This document shows positions 34,566 to 42,565 of a DNA stretch of 64,000 nucleotides, piece after piece. How positions within the stretch are numbered: the first letter of the stretch is position 1; every line of letters starts with the position of its first letter. The translations under genes and the position numbers were made by a program. The notes below the pieces were generated by a model that was given only the letters and a program-made list of their open reading frames with translations, did no database searches and had not been told where the DNA came from. Where the stretch lies: contig JBKAGO010000052.1 in assembly GCA_046290435.1 (NCBI GenBank), positions 1 through 64,000 of the forward strand. The letters are read 5' to 3'. The stretch comes from CAVQUE01 sp046290435 (GTDB lineage Bacteria > Actinomycetota > Acidimicrobiia > Acidimicrobiales > UBA8592).

Positions 34566-35153
34566 GTGACTGGTCGAGCGTCGCTGCCGTCGACCGAACC
34601 CAACGTCGTGCTGGTGGGCTTCATGGCCACCGGCAAGTCGAGCGTCGGCCGTGTGCTCGCCGCGCGGCTGGGGCGACCGTTCGTCGACACCGACGCCGAG
34701 ATCGAAGCCCGTCACGGGCCGATCCCCGCCATCTTCGACGCGCACGGCGAATCCGGGTTCCGGGCCTGTGAACGCGAGGTCGCCGCCGATGTCGCCGCCC
34801 GACGGGGCCTGGTCGTGTCCACCGGCGGTGGCATGGTCCTCGATCCCGTCAACGTCGCGACGCTCGCCGCAACGGGCCGCATCTTCTGCCTGACGGCCGA
34901 ACCCGACGAGATCCTGCGTCGGGTCCTGGCCGATCCTGGCGCCGTCGAGCGGCCGCTGCTGCGCTCGGACGATCCCGCAGCCCGGGTCCGCGACCTGCTG
35001 GAGGAGCGGGCCTCGGCGTACGGCGCCTTCGTGCAGATCCCCACCGACGGGCGCCGCCCCGACGAGATCGCCGACGTCATCGTCGGTCATCTCGCGGCCT
35101 CGACCGCGGCCACTGGCGCACCGGAGCCGACCGAGCGACCGTCGGGGCACTGA
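34566..35153 (+). CDS. aroK: Shikimate kinase
   Basis: 195 residues. Walker A GFMATGKSSVG (K24), the shikimate-binding DTDAEIEARHG and FRACEREV, STGGGMVLD before the substrate loop, and the lid arginine in ERPLLRSDDP fit AroK, which phosphorylates shikimate in aromatic amino acid synthesis. The C-terminal 20 residues (STAATGAPEPTERPSGH) are an extra tail. Not next to aroB or aroC as in many genomes; a distant gluconate-kinase-like activity is less likely because the shikimate motifs are kept. Confidence 0.88.
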   Translation: MTGRASLPSTEPNVVLVGFMATGKSSVGRVLAARLGRPFVDTDAEIEARHGPIPAIFDAHGESGFRACEREVAADVAARRGLVVSTGGGMVLDPVNVATLAATGRIFCLTAEPDEILRRVLADPGAVERPLLRSDDPAARVRDLLEERASAYGAFVQIPTDGRRPDEIADVIVGHLAASTAATGAPEPTERPSGH

Positions 35154-35198
35154 CCCCGACGCTTCCGGGCCCGTGCCGACGAGGCGTCGGCAGGGGTC
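35141..35198. terminator. Compound hairpins after aroK
   Basis: GTCGGGG (35141-35147) pairs with CCCCGAC (35154-35160) across the aroK stop. Downstream, TGCCGACG (35174-35181) and CGTCGGCA (35185-35192) form an 8-bp stem with a 3-base loop, and GACCCC (35152-35157) can pair with GGGGTC (35193-35198) around it. The structures are mutually exclusive, which is attractive for a bidirectional terminator. Confidence 0.6.
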
Positions 35199-35230
35199 CC
35201 GGATACAGCGGTCGAGGCGGGCGGTCCGGT

Positions 35231-36664
35231 TCAGTCCCTGGGCACGCTGCCGAGGATCGACTTGGTCTCGAGGAACTCGGCGATGCCGTGGGCGCCGAAC
35301 TCGCGGCCGTTGCCGGACTGCTTGTAGCCGCCGAAGGGCGCTGCGTTGTCGAGACGGGCGCCGTTGAGGTGCACCATGCCGGTGCGCAGCCGGCGGGCGA
35401 CCGCACGCGCGGTGTCGAGGTCGGCCGACGACACGTAGCCCGACAGGCCGTAGGGGGTGTCGTTCGCGATCTCGACGGCCTCGTCGACGGTGTCGTAGCC
35501 GAGGATGCAGATGACGGGGCCGAAGATCTCCTCGCGGGCGATCGTCATGTCGTTGGTGACGTTGGCGAACACCGTGGGCCGCACGTAGTAGCCACGATCG
35601 AGACCCTCGGGGCGCCCGAGACCGCCGGCGACGAGGGTTGCGCCCTCGTCGATGCCCTTCTGGATGAGGGCCTGGATCTTCAGGTACTGGGCCTCGGACA
35701 CGACCGGGCCGATGACGGTGCCCTCGGCGGTGGGGTCGCCCACCACGATGCTGTCGGCGGTGGCGGCCGCGATGGCGATGACCTCGTCCATCTTGTCGTT
35801 GGGCACCAGCATGCGACTGCCGGCGTTGCAGGACTGCCCGGAGTTCATGCACATCCCGAACAGGTCACGCGGCACCACGGCGGCGAAGTCGACGTCGGGG
35901 CACAGCACGTTGGCGGACTTGCCGCCGAGCTCCTGGGCCACCCGCTTCACCGTCGGGGCGGCGTTCTTGGCGACCTCGATGCCGGCACGGGTGGAGCCGG
36001 TGAACGACATCATGTCGATGTCGGGATGGCTCGACAGGGCCACACCCACGCCGGGGCCGTCGCCGTTGACCAGGTTGAACACACCGGCAGGAACACCGGC
36101 TTCGTGCATGATCTCGGCGAAGATCAGCGCGTTGAGCGGCGCCACCTCCGACGGCTTGAGCACCATCGTGCAGCCGGTGGCGATGGCGGGCGCGACCTTC
36201 GCGGCGATCTGGTTGAGCGGCCAGTTCCACGGGGTGATGAAGCCGCAGACCCCGATGGGTTCGCGGGCGATGAGGGTCGTGCCCTTGACCTCTTCGAGCT
36301 CGAAGGACTCGTACGCGGCGCGTGTGGCCATCAAGTGGCCGAGACCCGATGGTGCCTGTGCCGCACCGGCGAGACCGGCGGGAGCGCCCATCTCGCTGGT
36401 GACCGCGGCGGCGAGATCCGGGATGCGTGTCTTGTAGACCTCGATGATGCGGTCGAGCAGGGTCAGCCGCTCCTCGCGGCTGGTGGCCGAGAAGGCCGGG
36501 AAGGCGGCCTTGGCAGCGGCGACGGCGGCGTCGACATCGGCCTGGTCGCCGGCTGCGATGGTGGCGATCACCTCTTCGGTGGCCGGGTTCACGACGTCGA
36601 TGGTGTCGGTCGAGGTGGGTTCGACCCAGGCGCCGTCGATGTAGAAGTGCTGGAGATGGTCCAT
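35231..36664 (-). CDS. NAD(P)+-dependent aldehyde dehydrogenase
   Basis: 477 residues, full-length ALDH superfamily. FITPWNWPLNQIAAKVAPA and VLKPSEVAPL bind the cofactor, E245 in QELGGKSANV is the general base, C279 in MNSGQSCNAGS is the nucleophile, and EEIFGPV is the family signature. Closest in style to broad-specificity aliphatic or betaine-type dehydrogenases; the natural aldehyde is not readable. Its position opposite a wax-ester/lipid gene run makes fatty-aldehyde oxidation plausible (inference). The first ATG (36664) fits the family N-terminus. Confidence 0.92.
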   Translation of the reverse strand: MDHLQHFYIDGAWVEPTSTDTIDVVNPATEEVIATIAAGDQADVDAAVAAAKAAFPAFSATSREERLTLLDRIIEVYKTRIPDLAAAVTSEMGAPAGLAGAAQAPSGLGHLMATRAAYESFELEEVKGTTLIAREPIGVCGFITPWNWPLNQIAAKVAPAIATGCTMVLKPSEVAPLNALIFAEIMHEAGVPAGVFNLVNGDGPGVGVALSSHPDIDMMSFTGSTRAGIEVAKNAAPTVKRVAQELGGKSANVLCPDVDFAAVVPRDLFGMCMNSGQSCNAGSRMLVPNDKMDEVIAIAAATADSIVVGDPTAEGTVIGPVVSEAQYLKIQALIQKGIDEGATLVAGGLGRPEGLDRGYYVRPTVFANVTNDMTIAREEIFGPVICILGYDTVDEAVEIANDTPYGLSGYVSSADLDTARAVARRLRTGMVHLNGARLDNAAPFGGYKQSGNGREFGAHGIAEFLETKSILGSVPRD

Positions 36665-36780
36665 GGGTGGTCGCTCTCTTGTCGGTCGTCGTTGACAGCC
36701 TCCGATTGTCGCAGACGATCCGACCGATCCCCAGCCGCGGACGGGCCCTTGGTCACTGGGCCCATCGGCCGCGGACCACG

Positions 36781-36786
36781 TACGCT
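36781..36786 (+). promoter_or_regulatory. -10 box of the alpha/beta hydrolase operon, leaderless
   Basis: TACGCT, 6 bases, then ATG at 36793; start of a three-gene overlapping run. Confidence 0.5.
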
Positions 36787-36792
36787 CGCCCG

Positions 36793-37746
36793 ATGACCGA
36801 TGGGGGGATCGACGACGCGGCCGTCCTCGCCGACGAAGCGGTGCCGGCCGGGAGCCGTGTCCCGATGGGCGAGCGGTTGGACCTCGGCCGGCGGGGAACG
36901 ACCTTCGTCCGTCATGCGCCGGGCCCGGCGGACGCGCCGACGGTCATGCTGCTGCACGGATGGCTCGCGACCGGTGCCCTGAACTGGTACCGCTGCTTCG
37001 AACCCCTCGGCAAGCACTTCGAGGTCCTGTCGATCGATCATCGGGGCCACGGCCGGGGCATCCGTTCGAGCCGTCGGTTCCGGCTGGCCGACTGCGCCGA
37101 TGACGTCGCCGCCGTTCTGGAAAAGCGTGGATCCTCGCCGGTCATCGCGGTCGGCTACTCGATGGGCGGCCCCATCGCCCAGCTGCTGTGGAAGCGGCAC
37201 CGCTCGCTGGTCGACGGCATGGTATTGATCGCCACCGGCGCCGAGTTCGTGCCGGGTAACCGCCATCGCTACGCGGCGTCGGCGCTGCTGGTGGCCGCCG
37301 CGGGAACACGCGTCGGGACAGCGGCGACGTGGCTGCCGAGCCGAGTGGTCCGCCAGGTCCGGCCGGCACGCCGGCCGACGGAACGGCCCGAGGTCCTGGC
37401 CGACTGGGGCCGCCAGGAGATGAGCAAGCACCAGAGCCGGGTCATGCTCGAGGCCGCCCACGCCATCGCCAACTACAGCGCCAGGCACTGGATCGACCAG
37501 ATCGACGTCCCGACCTCGGTCATCGTCACCGAGCGAGACACCGCCGTGTCACCGAACGCCCAGCTGAAGATGGCCATGGCCATCCCTGGCGCGCACATCA
37601 ACCGCATCCCCGGTGGTCACGTGAGCTGCATCGAACCCGACTTCGGCCGCAAGGTCACCAACGCCTGCCTCGACGTCGCCCGACGCGTCGAGCTGGGCTA
37701 CGACCCCCACCCACCCGGCGATCCCGGCGAGCTGCCGGACCGATGA
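36793..37746 (+). CDS. Alpha/beta-fold hydrolase
   Basis: 317 residues. VMLLHGWLATGALNW gives the oxyanion loop, IDHRGHGRG follows strand 4, and S123 in AVGYSMGGPIA is the nucleophile; an aspartate (ERDTAVS) and histidine (IPGGHVSCIE) complete the triad. Similar to lipases or esterases of the actinobacterial lipid genes. It heads a chain in which each stop overlaps the next start (ATGA), followed by an HSL-type esterase and a WS/DGAT acyltransferase, so lipid turnover is likely. Confidence 0.87.
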   Translation: MTDGGIDDAAVLADEAVPAGSRVPMGERLDLGRRGTTFVRHAPGPADAPTVMLLHGWLATGALNWYRCFEPLGKHFEVLSIDHRGHGRGIRSSRRFRLADCADDVAAVLEKRGSSPVIAVGYSMGGPIAQLLWKRHRSLVDGMVLIATGAEFVPGNRHRYAASALLVAAAGTRVGTAATWLPSRVVRQVRPARRPTERPEVLADWGRQEMSKHQSRVMLEAAHAIANYSARHWIDQIDVPTSVIVTERDTAVSPNAQLKMAMAIPGAHINRIPGGHVSCIEPDFGRKVTNACLDVARRVELGYDPHPPGDPGELPDR

Positions 37747-39032
37747 GCGCCATCGTGCTCGAGGTGCTCGGCATCTCGTCGGTGCTGGGCACCGCACTCG
37801 CCATCGTGCGGGTCCGCCGCCCGGGATTCGCCTCGTTCCCGATCATGATGATCGGCTGGCTCGTCGGGGAGTTCCCGCTGTTCCACATCGCCGCGCAGGC
37901 GGTGGCCGCAGCCATCCTCGTCGCCGCCGGGGGATTCGGCGACACCGCCGGCCACATCGGGCTCGGCCTGTTGGCGGTGTCCTGGGCCGGGCTGTGGCAC
38001 GTGCGCAGCGTGTCCATGCTCGCCGGCCGTTCCGCCGAACAGGCCCTGCGTGCGGGTCTCGGCGCCGACTACCGCGAGCAGCTCGATACAGCACGGGTCG
38101 AGCGGTTCCGCCGAGGCACCGACACCCGTCCGACGCGCCGTCCGCTGCACAACGATCCCGCCGGCATCCGCATCGTGCGCGACGTCGCCTACGGCGAGGA
38201 CCCCGAACGCAACGTCTGCGATCTCTACCTCCCCGGACCCGAACGCGGCCTCGCCGGGCCCGACCGCCTGGCACCGGTCGTCCTGCAGATCCACGGCGGC
38301 GCCTGGATCACCGGCCACAAGGAACAGCAGGGACAACCGCTGCTGCATCGCCTCGCACAGGTCGGGATCATCGGCGTGTCGATCAACTACCGGCTCGGAC
38401 CGACCCACCGGTTCCCCGAACCCATCATCGACGTCAAGCGGGCCATCGCCTGGACGAAAGCGCACATCGCCGACCACGGCGGCGACCCCGAGCGCATCGT
38501 CCTCACCGGCGGGTCCGCCGGTGGCCACCTCGCCGCCCTCGCCGCGCTCACTCCGAACCTGGCCGCGTTCCAGCCCGGGTTCACCGACAGCGACACCACC
38601 GTCGCCGCGTGCGTGCCCTTCTACGGCCCGACCGACCTGGCGGACCGCGGCGGGTTGCGGGGTCGGTCCACATCGCTGGAGTCGTTCCTGACGGCCCGGG
38701 TGATGCCCAGCCCCCTCGCCGACGATCCAGCGCTGTGGGACCTGCTGTCGCCCATCAGCCACGTCCGGCCCGACGCCCCGCCGTTCTTCGTCATCCAGGG
38801 GGCCAACGACGTGCTCGTCTGGCGCGAGGAACAGCGCCTGTTCGTCGACGCGCTCCGGGCGGTATCCGGTGCCCCGGTCGTCTATTGGGAGGTGCCCGGC
38901 GCGCAGCACGCGTTCGACACCTTCAACAGTCGGCGCAGCGCAGCTGCCGTGGACGCGGTCGAACGCTTCGTCGCCTGGGTCGACGCCTCCGCTGCCGAGC
39001 GTTCCGTCCACGGAGAGGAGTCGCAGCGATGA
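37743..39032 (+). CDS. HSL-type esterase/lipase with N-terminal membrane segments
   Basis: 429 residues. Three hydrophobic segments (about 3-22, 32-48, 50-85) precede an alpha/beta-hydrolase domain with the HSL signature HGGAW (184-188), nucleophile S258 in LTGGSAGGHL, and D/H in GANDVLVWRE and GAQHAFDTF. Resembles mycobacterial LipN/LipC-type carboxylesterases that hydrolyse acylglycerols at the membrane. Membrane part suggests action at lipid-body or inner-membrane surface. Translationally coupled on both sides. Confidence 0.87.
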   Translation: MSAIVLEVLGISSVLGTALAIVRVRRPGFASFPIMMIGWLVGEFPLFHIAAQAVAAAILVAAGGFGDTAGHIGLGLLAVSWAGLWHVRSVSMLAGRSAEQALRAGLGADYREQLDTARVERFRRGTDTRPTRRPLHNDPAGIRIVRDVAYGEDPERNVCDLYLPGPERGLAGPDRLAPVVLQIHGGAWITGHKEQQGQPLLHRLAQVGIIGVSINYRLGPTHRFPEPIIDVKRAIAWTKAHIADHGGDPERIVLTGGSAGGHLAALAALTPNLAAFQPGFTDSDTTVAACVPFYGPTDLADRGGLRGRSTSLESFLTARVMPSPLADDPALWDLLSPISHVRPDAPPFFVIQGANDVLVWREEQRLFVDALRAVSGAPVVYWEVPGAQHAFDTFNSRRSAAAVDAVERFVAWVDASAAERSVHGEESQR

Positions 39033-40426
39033 CCGTCCGCCAGGTCAGCGGTCCCGACGCGGCGTTTCTCTACGGCGAACGCCCGGAATGGCACTTCCAC
39101 GTATCGTCGTTGATGGTCCTCGACCCCTCCACGGCGTCGACGCCGTTCTCGCGCGAGCGCTGCATCGAGCACCTCAGCGCCCGCCTGCACCGGGCGCCGC
39201 AGTTCCGGTGGAAGCTGGTCGAGGGTCCCTTCCGGCTGCGCATCGACCGGCCGATCTGGGTCGACGACCCCGATTTCGACATCAGGCGCCACGTGCACAG
39301 CGTCGCCGTGCCGGCGCCCGGCGACGACCGTGCGCTCGGCGAACTGGTCGGACGCCTCGTCAGCTTCAAGCTGGACCGCAGCCGCCCCCTGTGGGAGATG
39401 TGGATCATCGAGGGCCTCGCCGACGGACGTGTCGCGATGCTCGTCAAGGTCCACCACGCGATCATCGACGGCGCATCGGGCAGCGAGCTGGCCACGTTGC
39501 TGTTCGATCTGGAGCCCGACGCCGACCCCGAGACGGCGCCCGGGTGGGAGCCCGAGCCCGCGCCGCACATCGTGGAGCGGCTCGCCGTGGCCACCGCCAA
39601 TTCGCTGCTGTGGCCGTACCGGACCCAGCGCTTCGCTCGACAGCTCGCACGTCAGGGCGTGACGATGGCCCGCTCGGCGGTGAGCGCGTCGCCGCCCGCA
39701 CAGCCGCTACAGGCCCCACGCACGCCGCTCAACGGTGCCCTCACCTCGGATCGCATCTTCGCCTGCGCCCAGCTGGATCTCGCCGCCGCCAAGGCGGTGA
39801 AGGACGCCTTCGGTGTCAAGCTCAACGACGTCATCCTCGCCGTGAGCAGCGGCGCGTTGCGGCGCTATCTCCAGGATCTCGGCGAATTGCCCGACCGGCC
39901 CCTCGTGGCGCAGGTCCCGGTGTCGATCCGCGACGACGCCACCGAAGGCCACGTGGGCACGAAGGTGGCGGCGATGTTCTGCTCGCTCGCCACCGACGTC
40001 GACGACCCCGCGGCCCGGTTGCGGGCCATCCACGCCAGCTCCACCAGCGGCAAGGCCCAGCGCACGAAGCTGACGAGCCAGACCGAGATCAACCTGACCG
40101 ACACCACCCCGCCGGCGGTGATCGCCATCGCGTCACGGGTGTGGAGCCTGGCGCGGCTCGACGGGCGGGTGCCGCCCATCTTCAACCTGATCATCTCCAA
40201 CGTGCCGGGCCCGCCCTTCGACCTCTACGTGGCGGGTGCCCGGATCGAGGCGCTCTATCCGATGGGTCCGCTGTTGTACGGCTCGGGCGTGAACTTCACC
40301 GTCGTCTCGGCCCGGGACCACCTCGACTTCGGTCTGATGGCCTGTCCGGCGATCGTGCCCGATCCGTGGGCCATCGCCGACAGGATCGGGCCTGCGCTCG
40401 ACGAGCTCACCGCCGCGGTCGGCTGA
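39029..40426 (+). CDS. Wax ester synthase/diacylglycerol acyltransferase (WS/DGAT)
   Basis: 465 residues, the usual length. The HHxxxDG acyltransferase motif is VKVHHAIIDGASG (HH 142-143, D147), SRPLWEMWIIEGL precedes it, and NVPGPPFDLYVAGARI with LNDVILAVSSGAL marks the C-terminal half. The enzyme joins fatty acyl-CoA to alcohol or diacylglycerol to make storage wax ester or triacylglycerol. The upstream hydrolase and esterase genes could recycle the product. Confidence 0.93.
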   Translation: MTVRQVSGPDAAFLYGERPEWHFHVSSLMVLDPSTASTPFSRERCIEHLSARLHRAPQFRWKLVEGPFRLRIDRPIWVDDPDFDIRRHVHSVAVPAPGDDRALGELVGRLVSFKLDRSRPLWEMWIIEGLADGRVAMLVKVHHAIIDGASGSELATLLFDLEPDADPETAPGWEPEPAPHIVERLAVATANSLLWPYRTQRFARQLARQGVTMARSAVSASPPAQPLQAPRTPLNGALTSDRIFACAQLDLAAAKAVKDAFGVKLNDVILAVSSGALRRYLQDLGELPDRPLVAQVPVSIRDDATEGHVGTKVAAMFCSLATDVDDPAARLRAIHASSTSGKAQRTKLTSQTEINLTDTTPPAVIAIASRVWSLARLDGRVPPIFNLIISNVPGPPFDLYVAGARIEALYPMGPLLYGSGVNFTVVSARDHLDFGLMACPAIVPDPWAIADRIGPALDELTAAVG

Positions 40427-40516
40427 ACCGGACGACCGCTTCGGGATCGGCGGGTCCCGGTGGTGCCACGACGAGGGCCGGGCTGGCATCATCATCGGCG
40501 ACGAAAGAGGCATCCG

Positions 40517-41722
40517 ATGACCCACGCGTTCCTGCATTCCTTCGCCGACCCCGCCAAGGACGAGTCGGCCTTCATCAACATCGTGCGCGCCGAGGGTGCC
40601 GAGATCTTCGACGACACCGGCAAGGCCTACATCGACGCCATGGCGTCGCTCTGGTACTGCCAGGTCGGCCACGGGCGCCGCGAGATCATCGATGCCATCT
40701 CCGCCCAGCTGTCGACCCTCGACGTCTACAACACCTTCGATCCCTTCACGAACGACCGTGCGGCGACGGCGGCAGCGATGATCGCCGAGCGTTCGCCGAT
40801 GCCCGACGGACGGGTGTTCCTCAGCTGCTCGGGCTCCGAGGCCGTCGACACGGCCCTGAAGCTCGCCCGTCTGGTGCAGCAGCGGCGCGGTCCCGCCGAG
40901 CGCCAGATCATCGTGCGGCGCACGCGTGGCTACCACGGCACCAACTTCGGGGGCACCTCCGCGCAGGGCATCGCCCCCAACCGTGACGGGTGGGGCGACC
41001 TCGTCCCCCACTTCGTCGAGGTCGACCCCGACGACATCGAGGCGATGGCCACGCTGTTCGCCGATCACGGCGAGCGCATCGCGGCGGTCATCACCGAACC
41101 CGTCCAGGGCGCAGGCGGCGTGTTCCCTCCACCCGAGGGCTACCTGGCAGGGCTGCGACGGCTCTGCGACGACAACGGGTCGCTGCTGATCTTCGACGAG
41201 GTCATCTGCGGTTTCGGCCGCACGGGCAGTTGGTTCGGGGCCCAGACCTTCGGCGTCACCCCGGACCTCATCACCTTCGCGAAAGGCGTGACCTCGGGCT
41301 ACCAACCGGTGTCCGGCGTGATCGTCGGCCGCGGCGTCGCCGACGAGCTCGAGTCGATGGGCACCATGTTGCGCACCGGCTACACCTACTCGGGGCATCC
41401 GGCGGGTGCAGCGGCGGTCATCGCCAACCTCGAGCTCATGGAGGCCGAGGGACTGGTCGAGCGCGCCAATCATCTGGGCCGGCTGTTCGATGCCGGCCTC
41501 GGCGCGCTCGCCGCAGACGGCACCGTCGAACACCATGCCGGCATCGGCGGCGTGTGGGCCGTCGAACTGGGTCGGGACTCGATCCCGGTACGCAACGAGA
41601 TCATCGCCAACGGGGTGATCCTGCGCGCCATCGGCACCCGCCTGGCGATCTGCCCGCCGCTCACCACCACCGATGCCCAGGTCGCCACCATCATCGACAC
41701 GCTGCGGGCCGCGCTCGTCTGA
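40517..41722 (+). CDS. Class III aminotransferase (omega-type), PLP-dependent
   Basis: 401 residues. SCSGSEAVDTALKLAR and RTRGYHGTNFGG form the cofactor pocket, D227 in LLIFDEVICGFGRTG and K256 in TFAKGVTSGY bind PLP. Such enzymes transfer amino groups between pyruvate or glutamate and omega-amino or aldehyde substrates. The exact substrate is unknown. AGAGG at about 40506 precedes the ATG at 40517. A shorter version of the family (400 versus about 450) but no truncation is seen. Confidence 0.9.
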   Translation: MTHAFLHSFADPAKDESAFINIVRAEGAEIFDDTGKAYIDAMASLWYCQVGHGRREIIDAISAQLSTLDVYNTFDPFTNDRAATAAAMIAERSPMPDGRVFLSCSGSEAVDTALKLARLVQQRRGPAERQIIVRRTRGYHGTNFGGTSAQGIAPNRDGWGDLVPHFVEVDPDDIEAMATLFADHGERIAAVITEPVQGAGGVFPPPEGYLAGLRRLCDDNGSLLIFDEVICGFGRTGSWFGAQTFGVTPDLITFAKGVTSGYQPVSGVIVGRGVADELESMGTMLRTGYTYSGHPAGAAAVIANLELMEAEGLVERANHLGRLFDAGLGALAADGTVEHHAGIGGVWAVELGRDSIPVRNEIIANGVILRAIGTRLAICPPLTTTDAQVATIIDTLRAALV

Positions 41723-41813
41723 GCGTCGTCGGTACCGATCCGGCCGTCCCGCCAGACGCAGGCCACCTGGGCAGGGCGACCGCCGCTGCGGGTTGCTACC
41801 AATGGAGGCTGCC

Positions 41814-42560
41814 ATGGCTGCCACCTCTCTCACCGTCGTCGCCGTGCACGGCAACGGCGGCGGTGCCTTCCGCTTCTCGCTGTTGCCGCGCCCGCTCGCC
41901 GACGGTGTCGCCCTCCATCCGATCACCCTGCCCGGTTTCGAGGGTGTCCCGCTGCCTCCGGGCCCGGTCACGGTCGCGACGTTCGCCGATGCGCTCGCGG
42001 AGGAGCTGCGGGCCATCGACGGCCGCCGGATCGTGCTCGGCCATGGCATCGGCGGGTCCATCGCGCTCGACGCGCTCGGGCGCCACCCCGGGATCGCCGA
42101 AGGGCTCATCCTCCACGCGCCGGTCGGCGCCCGCCTCGACGAGCGACTGTTCCCGAGGGTCATGTCGACGCCTGCGGTGCGCAGCACGGTCAAGTGGGCC
42201 ATCAGTGCCCAGCTCACCCGGATGATCGCCGGCCGCCTGCTGTTCCGTGGCACCCCCGCGGGCTTCACCGACCGCTTCCTCGCCGAGTACCGGCGCTGCG
42301 AGGCCTTCGGCACGATGTTCGAGATCCTCACCGCCGAGTGGTTCGATGCCCTCGAGCCGCTCGACCTGCCGGCGACGGTGCTGTGGGGCGAACACGACCG
42401 CGTGCTCGGCTCGGATCAGGCCACCGAGATCGAGGCGCTCGTGCCTCGCGCGAGCCGGGTCGTCGTGCCCGGTTGGGGGCACTTCCCGATGATCGACGAT
42501 CCCGGCGACTATGCAGACAGGATCGCCGAGCTGGCACGCGGCCTCGTCGCCGGGTCGTGA
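41814..42560 (+). CDS. Alpha/beta hydrolase with Gly in place of the nucleophile
   Basis: 248 residues. VVAVHGNGGGAFRFSLL, an acid in LWGEHDRVLG and a histidine in GWGHFPMIDD fit the fold. The nucleophile elbow, normally GxSxG, is G76-H77-G78-I79-G80, so the catalytic serine is glycine (codon GGC); Ser82 is four on. Either the protein is not a hydrolase, or one base (GGC for AGC) is changed. Start at 41814 has TGGAGG 5 bases upstream; a palindrome TCGGTACCGA (41729-41738) lies in the leader. The following gene begins immediately after it. Confidence 0.75.
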   Translation: MAATSLTVVAVHGNGGGAFRFSLLPRPLADGVALHPITLPGFEGVPLPPGPVTVATFADALAEELRAIDGRRIVLGHGIGGSIALDALGRHPGIAEGLILHAPVGARLDERLFPRVMSTPAVRSTVKWAISAQLTRMIAGRLLFRGTPAGFTDRFLAEYRRCEAFGTMFEILTAEWFDALEPLDLPATVLWGEHDRVLGSDQATEIEALVPRASRVVVPGWGHFPMIDDPGDYADRIAELARGLVAGS

Positions 42561-42565
42561 CGGCG

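Noticed and set aside
34382..34690. Longer N-terminus for the DUF1800 protein
   Set aside because: It would overlap aroK and its promoter and carries no family similarity or signal peptide.
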